This document shows, in pieces, positions 9,456 to 23,181 of a stretch of 37,144 bases of DNA. Source of the stretch: Tricholomella constricta (lineage: Eukaryota > Basidiomycota > Agaricomycetes > Agaricales > Lyophyllaceae); contig JAACJP010000085.1 in NCBI GenBank assembly GCA_013368375.1, positions 1 to 37,144 on the forward strand. Reading direction: 5' to 3'. The notes beneath the pieces are model-generated. The model was not told the DNA's origin, did no database searches, and worked only from the letters and a program-made list of their open reading frames with translations. Made by a program: the position numbers and the translations under genes. The number at the start of each line of letters is the position of its first letter. Position 1 is the stretch's first letter.

Positions 9456-9808
9456 ATTGGGGGGGGGGGGAGGGGGGCGCGGCACCCCCCTCAGCGACGG
9501 GCCCTCGGTGTCAAGCCAATGTCCCGAAACCCCAGATCGGGCGAAATAACAATCAGACAACCATGCAGTGGGGACCACGGACTAATAAATAATGGTGAGG
9601 GAAGCGCGGCACCCTCAAGTAATTCAAACGAATTGGAGAATGGAAAAGGTGAGGGGACCGCGGCACCCTCAGTGAGGGTGTCACAGGCCGAAATCCCGAA
9701 GCCCCAGATGGGGACAAATAATCCCAACTTATGCCGACTTTATAAATCCATCTATTAATGCTACCAAGACGCTAGTAGCAGTAGTCCCATCGTCGCGTAC
9801 AAGGGTTC
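8794..9808. repeat. 1-kb segment duplicated at 14965-15971
   Basis: MCM4 sequence plus adjoining satellite here is nearly identical to 14965-15971, offset 6170 bp (6168 after the G run). Differences I saw include A/G at 8844 versus 15014 and a G12 versus G10 run. Confidence 0.8.
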
Positions 9809-10657
9809 ATTGGGGGTGGGGGCGCGGCAACGCCCTCAGTGAGGGGCCCTCGGAGTCATGAGCCACCGTCCCGATGCCCCAAATTGGGTGAAATAACAAT
9901 CAGACAACCATGCAGTAGGTACCACGGACTAATAAATAAAGAGGGAAGCGCGGCACCCTCAAGTAACTCAAGCGAATTGGAGAATGCAAAAGGTGAGGGG
10001 ACCGCGGCACCCTCAGTGAGGGTGTCACAGGCCGAAATCCCGAAGCCCCAGATTGGGTGAAATAATGCCAACTTATGCCGACTTCATAAATCCGTCTATT
10101 AATACTACCAAGACAATAGTAACAGTAGTACCATCGTCGCGTACAAGAGTTCATTAGGGGGGGGGGGTGGCGCGGCAACTGCCTTAGTGAGGGGCCTCGG
10201 AGTCAAGCCAATGTCCGAAGCCCAGATTGGGTGACATAATGCCAACTTATGCCGACTTCATAAATCCATCTATTAATATTACCAAACCGCTAGTAGCAGT
10301 AGTCCCATCGAAGCGTACAAGGGTTCATGGGGGGGGGCGCGGCAACTCCTTAGTGAGGGGCCTCGGAGTCAAGCCAATGTCCCGATGCCCCAGATTGGGT
10401 GACATAATGCAACTTATGCCGACTTCATAAATCATCTATTAATATTACCAAACCGCTAGTAGCAGTAGTCCATCGAAGCGTACAAGAGTTCACTGGGGGA
10501 GCACGGGAGCACGGCGCCCTCAGTGAGGGGCCCTCGGAGTCAAGCCAATGTCCCGATGCCCCAGATTGGGTGACATAATGCCAACTTATGCCGACTTCAT
10601 AAATCCATCTATTAATATTACCAAGACGCCAGTAGCAGTAGTCCCATCGTCGCGTAC
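9456..10657. repeat. ~175-bp satellite, block B
   Basis: The same two monomer types as block A. It begins with a G12 run at 9459-9470 immediately next to the truncated MCM4 end and includes palindromic boundaries at 9666, 9833, 10010 and near 10519. Several boundaries are degenerate (CCTTAGTGAGGGG near 10180 and 10345). It ends at an MCM4 3'-flank fragment. Confidence 0.88.
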
Positions 10658-11100
10658 AGCAGGAAGACTGATACATGAAGCACCATACACAACGAGCAGA
10701 CAATGAATAAGCGATCTAGAGCAATGGGAAACTCAACCGTTAACCAGCACCGGATCATCCTCTTATCCCTCTCCCCCACAACTTTGACAAGGCCCTCTTT
10801 CCGCCGAGTTTGACGTGCACAACGTCGAGATATGTCTTGAATAAGCTTTTCAAGGTCCTTTGTCGAGGATTGACGCGTACCGGGATGCTTCTGAGCAATG
10901 GGAACCTCAACCGTTAACCTTCAATCCTCCGGATCGTCCTCTTATCCCTCTCCCCCACAACTTTGACAAGGCCCTCTTTCCGCCGAGTTTGACGTGCACA
11001 ATGTCGAGATATGTCTTGAATAAGCTCTTCAAGGTCCTTTGTCGAGGATTGACGCGTACCGGGATGCTTCTGAAGTTACCAGAGACAACCAATCGATTCA
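10658..11100 (-). pseudogene. two tandem internally deleted MCM4 mini copies
   Basis: About 178-bp tandem units, each joining the MCM4 RSIPVRVNPRQRTLKS segment to the C-terminal tail with the same breakpoint (10798 and 10976). The left one also carries MCM4 3' flank (GAAGACTGATACATGAAGC). The right end stops at the same point, LVVSGIF, as the longer copies, next to satellite. No functional product is expected. Confidence 0.75.
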
Positions 11101-12988
11101 TTGGGGAGGCGCGGCACTCCCCTCAGCGACGGGCCCTCGGTGTCAAGCCAATGTCCCGAAACCCCAGATCGCGCGAAATAACAATCAGACAACCATGCAG
11201 TGGGTACCACGGACTAATAAATAAAGGTGAGGGAAGCGCGGCACCCTCAAGTAACTGAAACGAATTGAAGAATGCAAAAGGTGAGGGGACCGCGGCACCC
11301 TCAGTGAGGGTGTCACAGGCCGAAATCCCGAAGTCCCAGATTGCCTCAAATAATCCCAACTTATGCCGACTTCATCAATCCATCCATTAATACTACCAAG
11401 ACAATAGTAACAGTAGTCCCTTCGTCGCGTACAAGAGTTCATTAGGGGGGGGGGTGGCGCGGCAACTGCCTTAGTGAGGGGCCCTCGGAGTCAAGCCAAT
11501 GTCCCGAAGCCCCAGATTGGGTGACATAATGCCAACTTATGCCGACTTCATAAATCCATCTATTAATATTACCAAACCGCTAGTAGCAGTAGTCCCATCG
11601 AAGCGTACAAGAGTTCACTGGGGGAGCACGGGAGCACGGCGCCCTCAGTGAGGGGCCCTCGGAGTCATGAGCCACCGTCCCGATGCCCCAAATTGGGTGA
11701 AATAACAATCAGACAACCATGCAGTGGGTACCACGGACTAATAAATAAAGGTGAGGGAAGCGCGGCACCCTCAAGTAACTCAAGCGAATTGCAGAATGCA
11801 AAAGGTGAGGGGACCGCGGCACCCTCAGTGAGGGTGTCACAGGCCGAATCCCGAAGCCCCAGATTGGGTGAAATATGCCAACTTATGCCGACTTCATAAA
11901 TCCGTCATTAATACTACCAAGACAATAGTAACAGTAGTCTCATTGTCGCGTACAAGGGTTCATTGGGGGTGGGGGCGCGGCAACCCCCTTAGTGAGGGGC
12001 CCTCGGAGTCAAGCCAATGTCCCGAAGCCCCAGATTGGGTGACATAATGCCAACTTATGCCGACTTCATAAATCCTCTATTAATACTACCAAGAAGTAGC
12101 AGTAGTCCCATCGTTGCGTACAAGAGTTCATTAGGGGGGGGGGTGGCGCGGCAACTGCCTTAGTGAGGGGCCCTCGGAGTCAAGCCAATGTCCCGAAGCC
12201 CCAGATTGGGTGACATAATGCCAACTTATGCCGACTTCATAAATCCATCTATTAATATTACCAAACCGCTAGTAGCAGTAGTCCCATCGAAGCGTACAAG
12301 AGTTCACTGGGGGAGCACGGGAGCACGGCGCCCTCAGTGAGGGGCCCTCGGAGTCAAGCCAATGTCCCGATGCCCCAGATTGGGTGACATAATGCCAACT
12401 TATGCCGACTTCATAAATCCATCTATTAATATTACCAAGACGCTAGTAGCAGTAGTCCCATCGACGCGTACAAGAGTTCATTGGGGGAGCGCGGGAGCAC
12501 GGCGCCCTCAGTGAGGGGCCCTCGGAGTCATGAGCCACCGTCCCGATGCCCCAAATTGGGTGAAATAACAATCAGACAACCATGCAGTGGGTACCACGGA
12601 CTAATAAATAAAGGTGAGGGAAGCGCGGCACCCTCAAGTAACTCAAGCGAATTGGAGAATGCAAAAGGTGAGGGGACCGCGGCACCCTCAGTGAGGGTGT
12701 CACAGGCCGAAGTCCCGAAGCCCCAGATTGGGTGAAATGATGCCAACTTATGCCGACTTCATAAATCCATCCATTAATGCTACCAAGACGCTAGTAGCAG
12801 TAGTCTCATTGTCGCGTACAAGGGTTCATTGGGGGTGGGGGCGCGGCAACCCCCTTAGTGAGGGGCCCTCGGAGTCAAGCCAATGTCCCGAAGCCCCAGA
12901 TTGGGTGACATAATGCCAACTTATGCCGACTTCATAAATCCATCTATTAATACTACCAAGAAGTAGCAGTAGTCCCATCGTTGCGTAC
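11101..12988. repeat. ~175-bp satellite, block C
   Basis: Alternating monomers of both types with palindromic boundaries, for example at 11299, 11642, 11821, 12329, 12505 and 12686. G-rich runs precede many boundaries. Some monomers are near-identical to each other and to block B, showing local duplication. It ends at the 3' flank of MCM4 copy 2. Confidence 0.88.
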
Positions 12989-15618
<2,630 letters not shown>

Positions 15619-16126
15619 TCGATTCATTGGGGGGGGGGAGGGGGGCGCGGCACCCCCCTCAGCGACGGGCCCTCGGTGTCAAGCCAATGTCCCGAAACCC
15701 CAGATCGGGCGAAATAACAATCAGACAACCATGCAGTGGGGACCACGGACTAATAAATAATGGTGAGGGAAGCGCGGCACCCTCAAGTAATTCAAACGAA
15801 TTGGAGAATGGAAAAGGTGAGGGGACCGCGGCACCCTCAGTGAGGGTGTCACAGGCCGAAATCCCGAAGCCCCAGATGGGGACAAATAATCCCAACTTAT
15901 GCCGACTTTATAAATCCATCTATTAATGCTACCAAGACGCTAGTAGCAGTAGTCCCATCGTCGCGTACAATGGGGGCGCGGCAACCCCCTTAGTGAGGGG
16001 CTCTCGGAGTCAAGCCAATGTCCCGAAGCCCCAGATTGGGTGAAATGATGCCAACTTATGCCGACTTCATAAATCCGTCTATTATACTACCAAGACGCTA
16101 GTAGTAGTAGTCCCATCGTCCCGTAC
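15619..16126. repeat. ~175-bp satellite, block D
   Basis: Satellite monomers beginning with the G10 run at the MCM4 truncation point. Boundaries lie at 15835 and near 15990. It ends at an MCM4 3'-flank fragment. Confidence 0.87.
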
Positions 16127-16395
16127 AGCAGGAAGACTGATACGTGAAGCACCATACACAACGAGCAGACAATGAATAAGCGATCTAGAGCAATGGGAAA
16201 CTCAACCGTTAACCTTCAATCCTCCGGATCATCCTCTTATCCCTCTCCCCCACAACTTTGACAAGGCCCTCATTCCGCCGAGTTTGACGTGCACAACGTC
16301 GAGATATGTCTTGAATAAGCTCTTCAAGGTCCTTTATCGAGGATTGACGCGTACCGGGATGCTTCTGAAGATACCAGAGACAACCAATCGATTCA
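16127..16395 (-). pseudogene. internally deleted MCM4 mini copy 4
   Basis: 3' flank, tail and RSIPVRVNPRQR segment joined at the shared breakpoint near 16271. It ends at the usual LVVSGIF point followed by satellite. It is the cleanest example of the short derivative, with both ends identical to those of the long copies. Confidence 0.75.
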
Positions 16396-16640
16396 TTGGG
16401 GGGGCCGGCACCCCCCTCAGAGACGGGCCTTCGGTGTCAAGCCAATGTCCCGAAACCCCAGATCGCGCGAAATAACAATCAGACAACCATGCAGTGGGTA
16501 CCACGGACTAATAAATAAAAATGAGGGAAGCGCGGCACCCTCAAGTAACCCAAACGAATTGCAGAATGCAAAAGGTGAGGGGACCGCGGCACCCTCAGTG
16601 AGGGTGTCACAGGCCGAAGCCCCGAAGTCCCAGATTCGGT
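16396..16640. repeat. ~175-bp satellite, block E (end of mosaic)
   Basis: One full monomer of the CAATCAGACAACCATGCAGT type, with the palindromic boundary at about 16592. Similarity ends near 16640, after the CCCGAAGTCCCAGATTCGGTG stretch. Confidence 0.85.
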
Positions 16641-17130
16641 GACACAAACCCCATCGATGTCTGAAGTGGACAAAATGTAAATTCAATGAACCGCGCATTG
16701 GCTTCGGCGTGAGAGGCCATGCGGCGAATGACAAGGAAGGTATTTCAGATAACTCACCACCTATCTCCTATCTATCCGAATCCCTAGGCGTGCGCAAGAG
16801 TTCATGCCTTCATACCATGTCTCGTAAGCATCGACTGTAAACTCGACTTTCATCCTACATGTCGAAGGGGCCGGCGGAGTGGCTTTCTTCATATCCCTCT
16901 TGTGTCTTGCGCTGAACGTGTTCTTGCAATCGTGTCGAAACTCGTTAAGCTCTCTCTGCACCCGTCTCAACAGCATTCACATATATTTATTACAACCGCC
17001 GCGCGTCACACCATATGGTATCTGGTTCTTACTTCACTATAGCACTTGGTGCCCACCATGCATCCCAGTCGCATCCTCTGTCCTGTTTTTCGTAGTTCCT
17101 GATACTTATCTGCCACCGTAGATAACTGTA
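16641..17130 (-). other. unrecognised coding-like exon in low-copy sequence
   Basis: A minus-strand frame at 16761-16976 gives a plausible charged segment (RVQRELNEFRHDCKNTFSAR; CRMKVEFTVDAYETWYEGMN). A GTGAGT donor follows at about 16757 on the minus strand. No start and no further exons were found. It may be the remnant of a gene cut by the satellite mosaic. Family not recognised. Confidence 0.3.
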
Positions 17131-18010
17131 TACCGCCTGTGTAGTACATCCAGGTATGTAATCCCCTTTGGCCCGTGCTATACCCACCACGTGCGCTGCA
17201 AAAGACTTGGCGTTGATGTTTGAGCGTCTCAGTGACGGCGACTAAGTGTGCCTCGTGTCAATTTTATGAGTTGGGTACATACAGTATTACTGCGCACCAT
17301 TGCATGGACGTTCAAACGAGATTCTAAACTCACGTAGCAATTCGCATTGGTACACAATCGCCAACGGGAGAATGAGCACCAGATTCGCGCCTTGTGCTCC
17401 ATTTACAGTCTGTATGTGGGGTAGGGCATCGTCAGAAACGTGTACATGTCGCTGTAGATACGCGGATACCTCAACTGATGAAGTAGATCATAAACTAGTT
17501 AGAAAGATTAACCGCTAGACAAAATTGAACTCACCGAGCACGTTGCACTGGTACACAGCGTGGTTGAGGCAGAGTCAGAACACTCTTGGGCCGATCGTGC
17601 GTCACATCTCCACCGGTTGCTCCATTTACAGTTCTGTATGTGGCAAAGAGAACGTTGGCAGACACGTGTACACGCGGCAGAAGATGTGCACATACCCACC
17701 CGTGTATTTACATGACCTTGGATACAGCCTGCACTCCTGTTTCCACCGCGTCGCGCGCTGTATGACGCTTCGTGCGATTCGGTGTCGCTTAGTTGTTCGT
17801 GTCTCGACTCTGTACTGAGTGTCAATGTTTTAATCGTGTACATGCAGTTGGTCAAACTCACCTTGAGCGCCCAACATCGTCCAGACGTGCCTGTGTGCTT
17901 AGAAACCGCCCCAATCGCGCCTTTTTCTTCGTTTACAAGTTCTGTTGGATAGAGCGTAGTGGGAAGCGCGTCTGCGCCATGGGAGATGCCCACACACCTT
18001 CCTGTGCCCA
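17131..18010 (-). pseudogene. minus-strand gene remnant with diverged tandem exon repeats
   Basis: Three minus-strand GTGAGT donors (at 17861, 17535 and 17333) pair with AG acceptors to give introns 17815-17861 (47 nt), 17475-17535 (61 nt) and 17242-17333 (92 nt). The exons between them are diverged copies of one unit: HVHVSDDALPHIQTVNGAQG (about 17400-17455), VHVSANVLFATYRTVNGATG (about 17610-17670) and DALPTTLYPTELVNEEKGAI (about 17920-17980). Repeat spacing is about 220 and 305 bp. The middle exon needs a frame change to finish like its neighbour (VYQC), so the gene is probably decayed. I do not recognise the family; a repeated-domain protein is all that can be said. Confidence 0.4.
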
Positions 18011-18567
18011 AAGATTTCCCTAGTCCACTTCTCTCGAGTCCCTACCATGTGCATGCGTCTGTACTTTGATTTGTAGTACTTGTCAATGTCTGGAATCGTG
18101 TTCATATGGTCATGCTACGCACCTTAAATCCTGGAAGACAGTACCTATTTTTAAGCGCCCCACAACGCGAGCTCACGACCCTGCAGCCCCGCCCCACGAG
18201 TTCCTGACGCGACGCGTCACCTGGATGTGCAGTCACTGTTGCCATACGTGCTTGTGTGTTCATTACACGTACCTGCCACGCCCTTTACATCGCTTTCGAG
18301 TTCTGAGGAGTAGATAGAGTACAGTCAGTGATACGTTCGCGCCACCAGAGCTTCACGGTGAATGATCGAGCCGTTCATGGGGGAGAGAATGAAAGACTAC
18401 AGAAAATGCCCGGGAAACCAAACGAAAATGACCTCCGAGCACGCCACGCTCTAACGCCCAACCCAATTGCATCATCTTGCCTTGTCACTCGTCACACGAG
18501 CACAGAACACAGTCCATCCACGTCTACTTCCAACGCGACCACGACCACCACACCGACGACAGCTTCA
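18011..18567. other. stretch without recognised gene
   Basis: Short plus-strand open frames only. Around 18075-18130 a weak further match to the preceding exon-repeat unit is visible (CAATGTCTGGAATCGTG against CAATGTTTTAATCGTG at 17823). The last 200 bp would be the promoter and 5' UTR of the next gene; no clear TATA box was found. Confidence 0.3.
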
Positions 18568-19250
18568 ATGCCAAAGACGCAGGAAAAAAGGAAGAACGAA
18601 AATGTGGTAGAGGAAGGGAAAGAGGTAAGTGTGACGCGCTTGTCGCGTCCTTTTTTTGATCGTGCTCTCTGCCTTGTACAGCCCAACGCGAGGGTAGGCT
18701 CAAAGCGTCAGAAGGAAGCAGGGAGGGTCGATAAGCGCGTGTCGAAATCGTCGGAGATGCACAGTCGAAATGAAGTACGTCCCGTCCAGTTCTGATTCCC
18801 CAAACGTAGCGCAATGACTCTGTCCTCCCACCTGCAGAACAAACGCCTCGTCATCCGAATCCCCTCGGAACTCAATCGCCGTATTGCAAGGAAAACCAGC
18901 ACGGCCATCAAAGCAGCCACGACCACCGACAGAACTCAGACGACGCAAGAACCGACATGGATTGACCCCAGCAGCTACGCTGACTACACCCCGCGCGCGA
19001 GAGAGACCTCGAATTTCAGTACTGCGGATTCGTTCACGTTAAGACGCGCGGTGTGGACAGAACAGGAGATCGCGGATGCAGGTACGCGTCGTAACTCCGA
19101 TCCACGTCTCCCGACCGTCGAAGCTGACAAGTAAGCATAGGTCGCCGCCAAGCAGTCTTATCCACCAGCCCAGGGCCCAAGCTATACAGGGGAGACAGCA
19201 GAAGTTTGCTCAACGCGATGCCGGCCTCCTCAGTTGAAAAAGATGCTTGA
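18568..19250 (+). CDS. hypothetical small basic protein, four exons
   Basis: The ATG at 18568 opens exon 1 (18568-18624, MPKTQEKRKNENVVEEGKE). Intron 1 is 18625-18681 (GTAAGT...TACAG, 57 nt). Exon 2 is 18682-18774 (ends SSEMHSRNE). Intron 2 is 18775-18837 (GTACGT...CTGCAG, 63 nt). Exon 3 is 18838-19081 (NKRLVIRIPSELNRRIARKT to AVWTEQEIADA). Intron 3 is 19082-19140 (59 nt), and exon 4 closes at a TGA at 19248-19250. The product would be about 167 residues, Lys/Arg-rich at the N-terminus (nuclear targeting possible), then Thr/Ser-rich. An alternative third intron with the GTAAGC donor at 19131 would end at a TGA at 19235-19237. Consistent frames across three introns make this the best intact gene model outside the helicase. 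No domain recognised. Confidence 0.55.
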
Positions 19251-19383
19251 GGTCAAAGGAGATGGTCATTTGATGTGTATAATTTCATTAACTACTTACT
19301 GGTACTCTTGTACAGGCTTCAGAAGAACCAACCAATTGAAACGTATCGCCTCCCGGTACAGCTGCCAGCCGACGCGAGACAGC

Positions 19384-19399
19384 ACCCTCAGTGAAGGTG
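19384..19399. repeat. imperfect copy of the dispersed quasi-palindrome
   Basis: ACCCTCAGTGAAGGTG: one arm has GAAGG instead of GAGGG. It lies at the end of a minus-strand coding-like stretch. Confidence 0.5.
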
Positions 19400-20610
19400 T
19401 CGTCAAAGCATATGGTGATCGACGGCGCTGTATTGCCTCTTTATCCATCCTCATTCCAAGCCCAGCCCCACCCTCGTCCTCATCCTCCATCTCCTCCAGG
19501 TCCACGTCCGTCATGTCCATATCCACATCCACGTCTTCTTCACCCCCCAAAACCCGAACAATCTCAACCCCACCCATCCCTCCAGACACCACCACCCTCT
19601 CCGCCAGCTCCCGCGCAACACACTCCCCGCGCCTATGTTCGTTGTCCTGCCCCTGACATCCTTGCCATGCACATGCAAAATCTCCGCGCTCGACAACAAA
19701 TTGTATGTTGACGTGATCGGTGTAACCTGGGCTGCGTTAGTGTACGTGTTCGTGGGCGTCGGCGTGAGGTTCTGTGAGCACGACCTCAAAATCGGCCTTG
19801 GCAAGCCTGAGGGGAGCATCGAGAGCGTGAGTGGGGACAAGGGCGAGGTGGCCAGGGGGGACGAGCGCAATGGTGGGGTGGGGGCAAGGAGGGGCGACGA
19901 CGGAGGACGTTTCGGAGGCGCTTTCCCTTCTTCGGATCGACGATGCAGGGGTGGTGATGGGGAGGATCTCGGCGTTGAATTCGCTGGTCTTGGAGGCGGC
20001 GGCGGCGGTCTTCCGGAAGGAGGCAGCGGTAAAGGCGCCTTGGTCGCTGTGGGAGATGTTGCAGTCGGTGGTGACATTTCGAAGCTGAAGCCCATTGGGA
20101 TTAGGCGATTGGCAGCGAGGAAATTGAAGAGGGCCTCTACGGGGATTCGGCGGGAACACTGGCGGGGCCGTGCACATGGTCATGGACTCAACTCTGGCGC
20201 CTGGATAGGATGGGATGTTAGTTGGGACGGGAAGGCAGAAGACGGAACGCACCGATGCCGATGTCAATCTCGCCGGCGCCAAATTGGTTCGCGATTTAGT
20301 TGACGCTGGTGAGGCCAGAGGATGGCGGTCAACGGTGTTGAAGGGGGATGTCGGCGTGCAGAGCCGGGTGGAGAGCAGCCATGCGGGCGGCATCGGCTCC
20401 TTCACGAGCCGGGAGGACAAGAATGGCCTCAATGAGGGTGGGGTCGAGGCCGGATTAGGTGCTCGATGTGCCCATCCTCAAAATTTGCTAAGTCCAGCAG
20501 TATGCTCAGGCGGCGGTGGGTGAGGCCAGCGAACGAGGCGAGATGCATAGACGTGCACTTGTGCTGAGGATTGGCTTAGAACAGGTACGCACTGAGTGAA
20601 GGAGAGAAAC
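19400..20610 (-). pseudogene. decayed minus-strand gene with ankyrin-like segment and acidic tail
   Basis: Read from 20610 down, the first stretch, NPQHKCTSMHLASFAGLTHR followed by LSILLD, has the look of an ankyrin repeat (TALHLAxxxGH...LL). A second piece (TLIEAILVL; REGADAARMAALHPALHADI) and a third (DCNISHSDQGAFTAASF) are further ankyrin-like units, in shifted frames. Near 19450-19640 an acidic stretch follows (ELAERVVVSGGMGGVEIVRV, then EEDVDVDMDMTD and LEEMEDEDEGG). The frame is repeatedly broken, so I call it a pseudogene. Ankyrin repeats mediate protein binding in the known family; nothing more specific can be claimed. An antisense frame at 19635-20303 on the plus strand is taken as a shadow. 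Confidence 0.35.
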
Positions 20611-21570
20611 ATTGGACAAAGGAGATTGACATTATCTCTGGAGAGAAAGTAGAAGAAACACTTAACTACCGCCTATGCACTTATAAATCTACATTCACTG
20701 GTCGAGGCGGGTGCACCCTACTGCTCATTCCCGTCTTCGACTGGTGTCCGATCCCCAGCCCCAGCCTTTGCGGCGACTGGGCTGCAATGTCGTTCGTGAA
20801 CGCGTAGGAGGTGGCGGAACACAAGGAGGACGACGCGACGCGTAAGCTGATTTGGGTCAGGAACATATCAATACTGCACACGAGTCGCTCACGGGCGAAG
20901 TAATAAGAACAGTTGGCATAAGCACCCACCGATCGAGCAATAGAATCCAACCTGAACCTAACCCCGCTCGCCCAGCCCCGCCCCCGGACCCCATCACTCG
21001 TCAGCGCCTCTGTCCCAACCCAAGTCCAACATCCGCGAGATTGTAGCGTCGCCGTTGTACATCCTCCCCGCCCTCCCTAAGATCTCGAGTCACCTGCCAG
21101 TCAGTAAAGTTGAGTGTGTCGCTTTGATGGTGGATATGAGGACTGAGGGCTCCGTGCTTTTAGACTTGGTTGCTCATTACGTGAGACAAAGAGTCTAAGG
21201 ACACAGAGGCACAGCGGACGACGAGGTGGAGCGCGACAGCGTCAATGGACCTGCGCCGGATCCGGCTAGGAAGGGCCGAATTGTCTGAAGGCGTGGCCAC
21301 ACCCACGCGCAGACCCAGGCCGCACTGTGTCGTTTACTATCACCCGTTGACTGATATGTCCGTCCATACACGCCCATCTAGACTGACCAATGTCATAGCA
21401 CACCGCCTGCGCCTGCTGAAATTTGAAAGGCCAGTGACACACCGTCTGCACCGCCCTCTACGATTCCTCAAGCCATGTTTGGACACCATTCTCGAAGGGC
21501 TGGCTGGAGGCGCGGGCTGGGTGGCATTTGGAGGTGTTGAGGACATAGAGTGTGGTGGTATCACGTGCGC
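20611..21570. other. stretch without confident gene
   Basis: A minus-strand coding-like piece (20690-20890, FLTQISLRVASSSLCSATSY) follows a possible GTGGGT...TGTGCAG intron at about 20870-20930. GC-rich Pro/Arg-coding sequence lies near 20960-21040. No complete gene model could be built. Confidence 0.25.
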
Positions 21571-21574
21571 GGCA

Positions 21575-21587
21575 CCCTCACTGAGGG
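21575..21587. repeat. quasi-palindrome CCCTCACTGAGGG
   Basis: Single copy outside the satellite, preceded by GCGCGGCA exactly as in the satellite monomers. The context GCACCCTCACTGAGGGCG shows arms of 8-9 bp with one mismatch. Confidence 0.75.
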
Positions 21588-21607
21588 CGTCAAATTCTCA
21601 GCATTGT

Positions 21608-22140
21608 ATGTGCGTTTCCCTCTGCTGCTTACATTGAATTCGCCTCATATCTCATTCAAATAAACACGCAGCTCATCCCAAACATGATCGATACGACGAT
21701 GGTAAATCCGTCTACTTTATCGACCTCTCTGTATCGCCGCCGCTCCCTCGAGATGCTAGGATTTGCATCGTAGGTGCCTTCCCTCCACTGCTTTTATTAT
21801 ATTCGCCTCCATATCACTCAAACGAACAGATACAGCTCGTCCTCGAACACTTTCGAAATGACGTTGGACATCCTCTTATCTCAACTTCCGTTTCCCTCTC
21901 TGCATCGCCACCGCTCCCTTGATCAGGCAAGGTGGGTTCAGTTCTTCTTCATTCACGATAAGCACCGACACCACCGCTTGTACTTCATCCCACAGCTGGT
22001 CGATCCAACCCCGTCGTACTAACTTCGAATTACACAGGCCTTTACAATTACCGACACATTCGACACGAAGGCGGATCATCCGTCTGTTTCGACTTCAAGT
22101 TGCCTTTCCGCCTCTCTCAAATGCACAAGGTGAGCGACAA
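21608..22140 (+). repeat. diverged tandem exon-like repeats
   Basis: Segments 21608-21760 and 21770-21930 align by eye: CGCCTCATATCTCATTCAA with CGCCTCCATATCACTCAAA, then CGCCGCCGCTCCCTCGA with CGCCACCGCTCCCTTGA. A weaker third copy lies at about 22050-22135 (CATCCGTCTGTTTCGACTTC). Coding-like readings include DDGKSVYFIDLSVSPPLPRD. Spacing is about 160 and then 200 bp. Possibly an ancient multi-exon gene built from duplicated exons. Family unknown. Confidence 0.4.
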
Positions 22141-23181
22141 AGTATCCTTCTTTAACGATTGACTGACACCATGCGCCGATCCTTTGCCACATAACTGCAT
22201 GCTCGCCGGCGGTATATCTGTTACCTCAGCCTTAAGCTACATCTTTAGCCGCCCACATTGGACCCGTCGATGCTCAAGGCGAGCGATCCGATGATGCTTC
22301 CATGTTTCATTGACTTACACGACGTGAGCCTTACCTCGTTGCACAGCCGCTACTGACCCCCCGCCACCACCAGAACACAAGGACCAGCTGGCACCGGCAC
22401 CTCCACGACCACTGTGACAGCAGACCCCGCACACGGACGACATTCACGTCGCTCCGGCTTCTAACAGTAGCTGAGGTGCCCCAGTATGACATGGTCGAAT
22501 CGTGACGAACCAACGCCGCCACTGGGAACGCTGACACGTAAAAGAGTCCTGCACTACGGCTCTCAGCGCACAAGGCAGGGACAAGAGCCGACAGCGAACA
22601 ATTCTATTCAGGAATATACTACACAAGAGGCAAGTGGCTACCTATGATGCTTTAGATGTGCTACTTACTACGATTTGCATAGAACTGAAGAATAAAGACA
22701 TGGGTTCGTGGGACACAAGCCGCCGCGTTAGTCGGGGAGAAGGATAGATATACCTAACGCGTCTGCATTGTATTGCACACCCCTGAATTTGAAGGTTTTG
22801 ATCCAAGAGTGTACGATCTGTGAGGGCGTACGCACCCAAAGGTTTAGAAGATTCAGGGTATCAAAAGCAAAGGTGTAACAAGCAGACTAGGATAATTGTC
22901 GGCTTTCGAAGACCGTCGTCCGACTTCCAATTGCTGCGACGCATATTGGGCTCTCTGAAACTTCCACCCGGGGGGACTAAGTTGTCGACCTTTCGTTGAG
23001 CTTGCGATGCCCTGTGAGAGACGAAGCGGGGCGAATTGGTCTCTTCGCATGCTTAAGGTTAGGGATAAGCAATGCTTTGGTTAGCGGTATCGAGAAATTT
23101 GCATACGCTGCCCATGAAGGTGGGACGGACATTGTTTACCATCATGGTGGCCATGGCGATTGCTAAATTGATGTGCGCAAA
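22141..23181. other. stretch without recognised gene
   Basis: Scattered short frames only. A possible further degenerate exon repeat (GATGATGCTTCCATGTTTCA) lies at about 22290. No repeats, RNA genes or splice-consistent models were found. Confidence 0.3.

Noticed and set aside
6842..12700. CRISPR array, because of regularly spaced short palindromic repeats
   Set aside because: Spacers are themselves repeated, spacing is about 175 bp, no cas genes are present, and the genome is eukaryotic.
17508..18011. Single 167-codon Cys-rich minus-strand gene (hydrophobin-like)
   Set aside because: The frame runs through two good introns, and the Cys pattern falls partly in intron or in the wrong frame. 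The spliced exon-repeat reading is better supported.
19635..20303. Plus-strand 222-codon Gly-rich frame
   Set aside because: It looks like the complement of a decayed minus-strand ankyrin-like and Pro/Ala-rich coding stretch, kept open by GC-rich composition.
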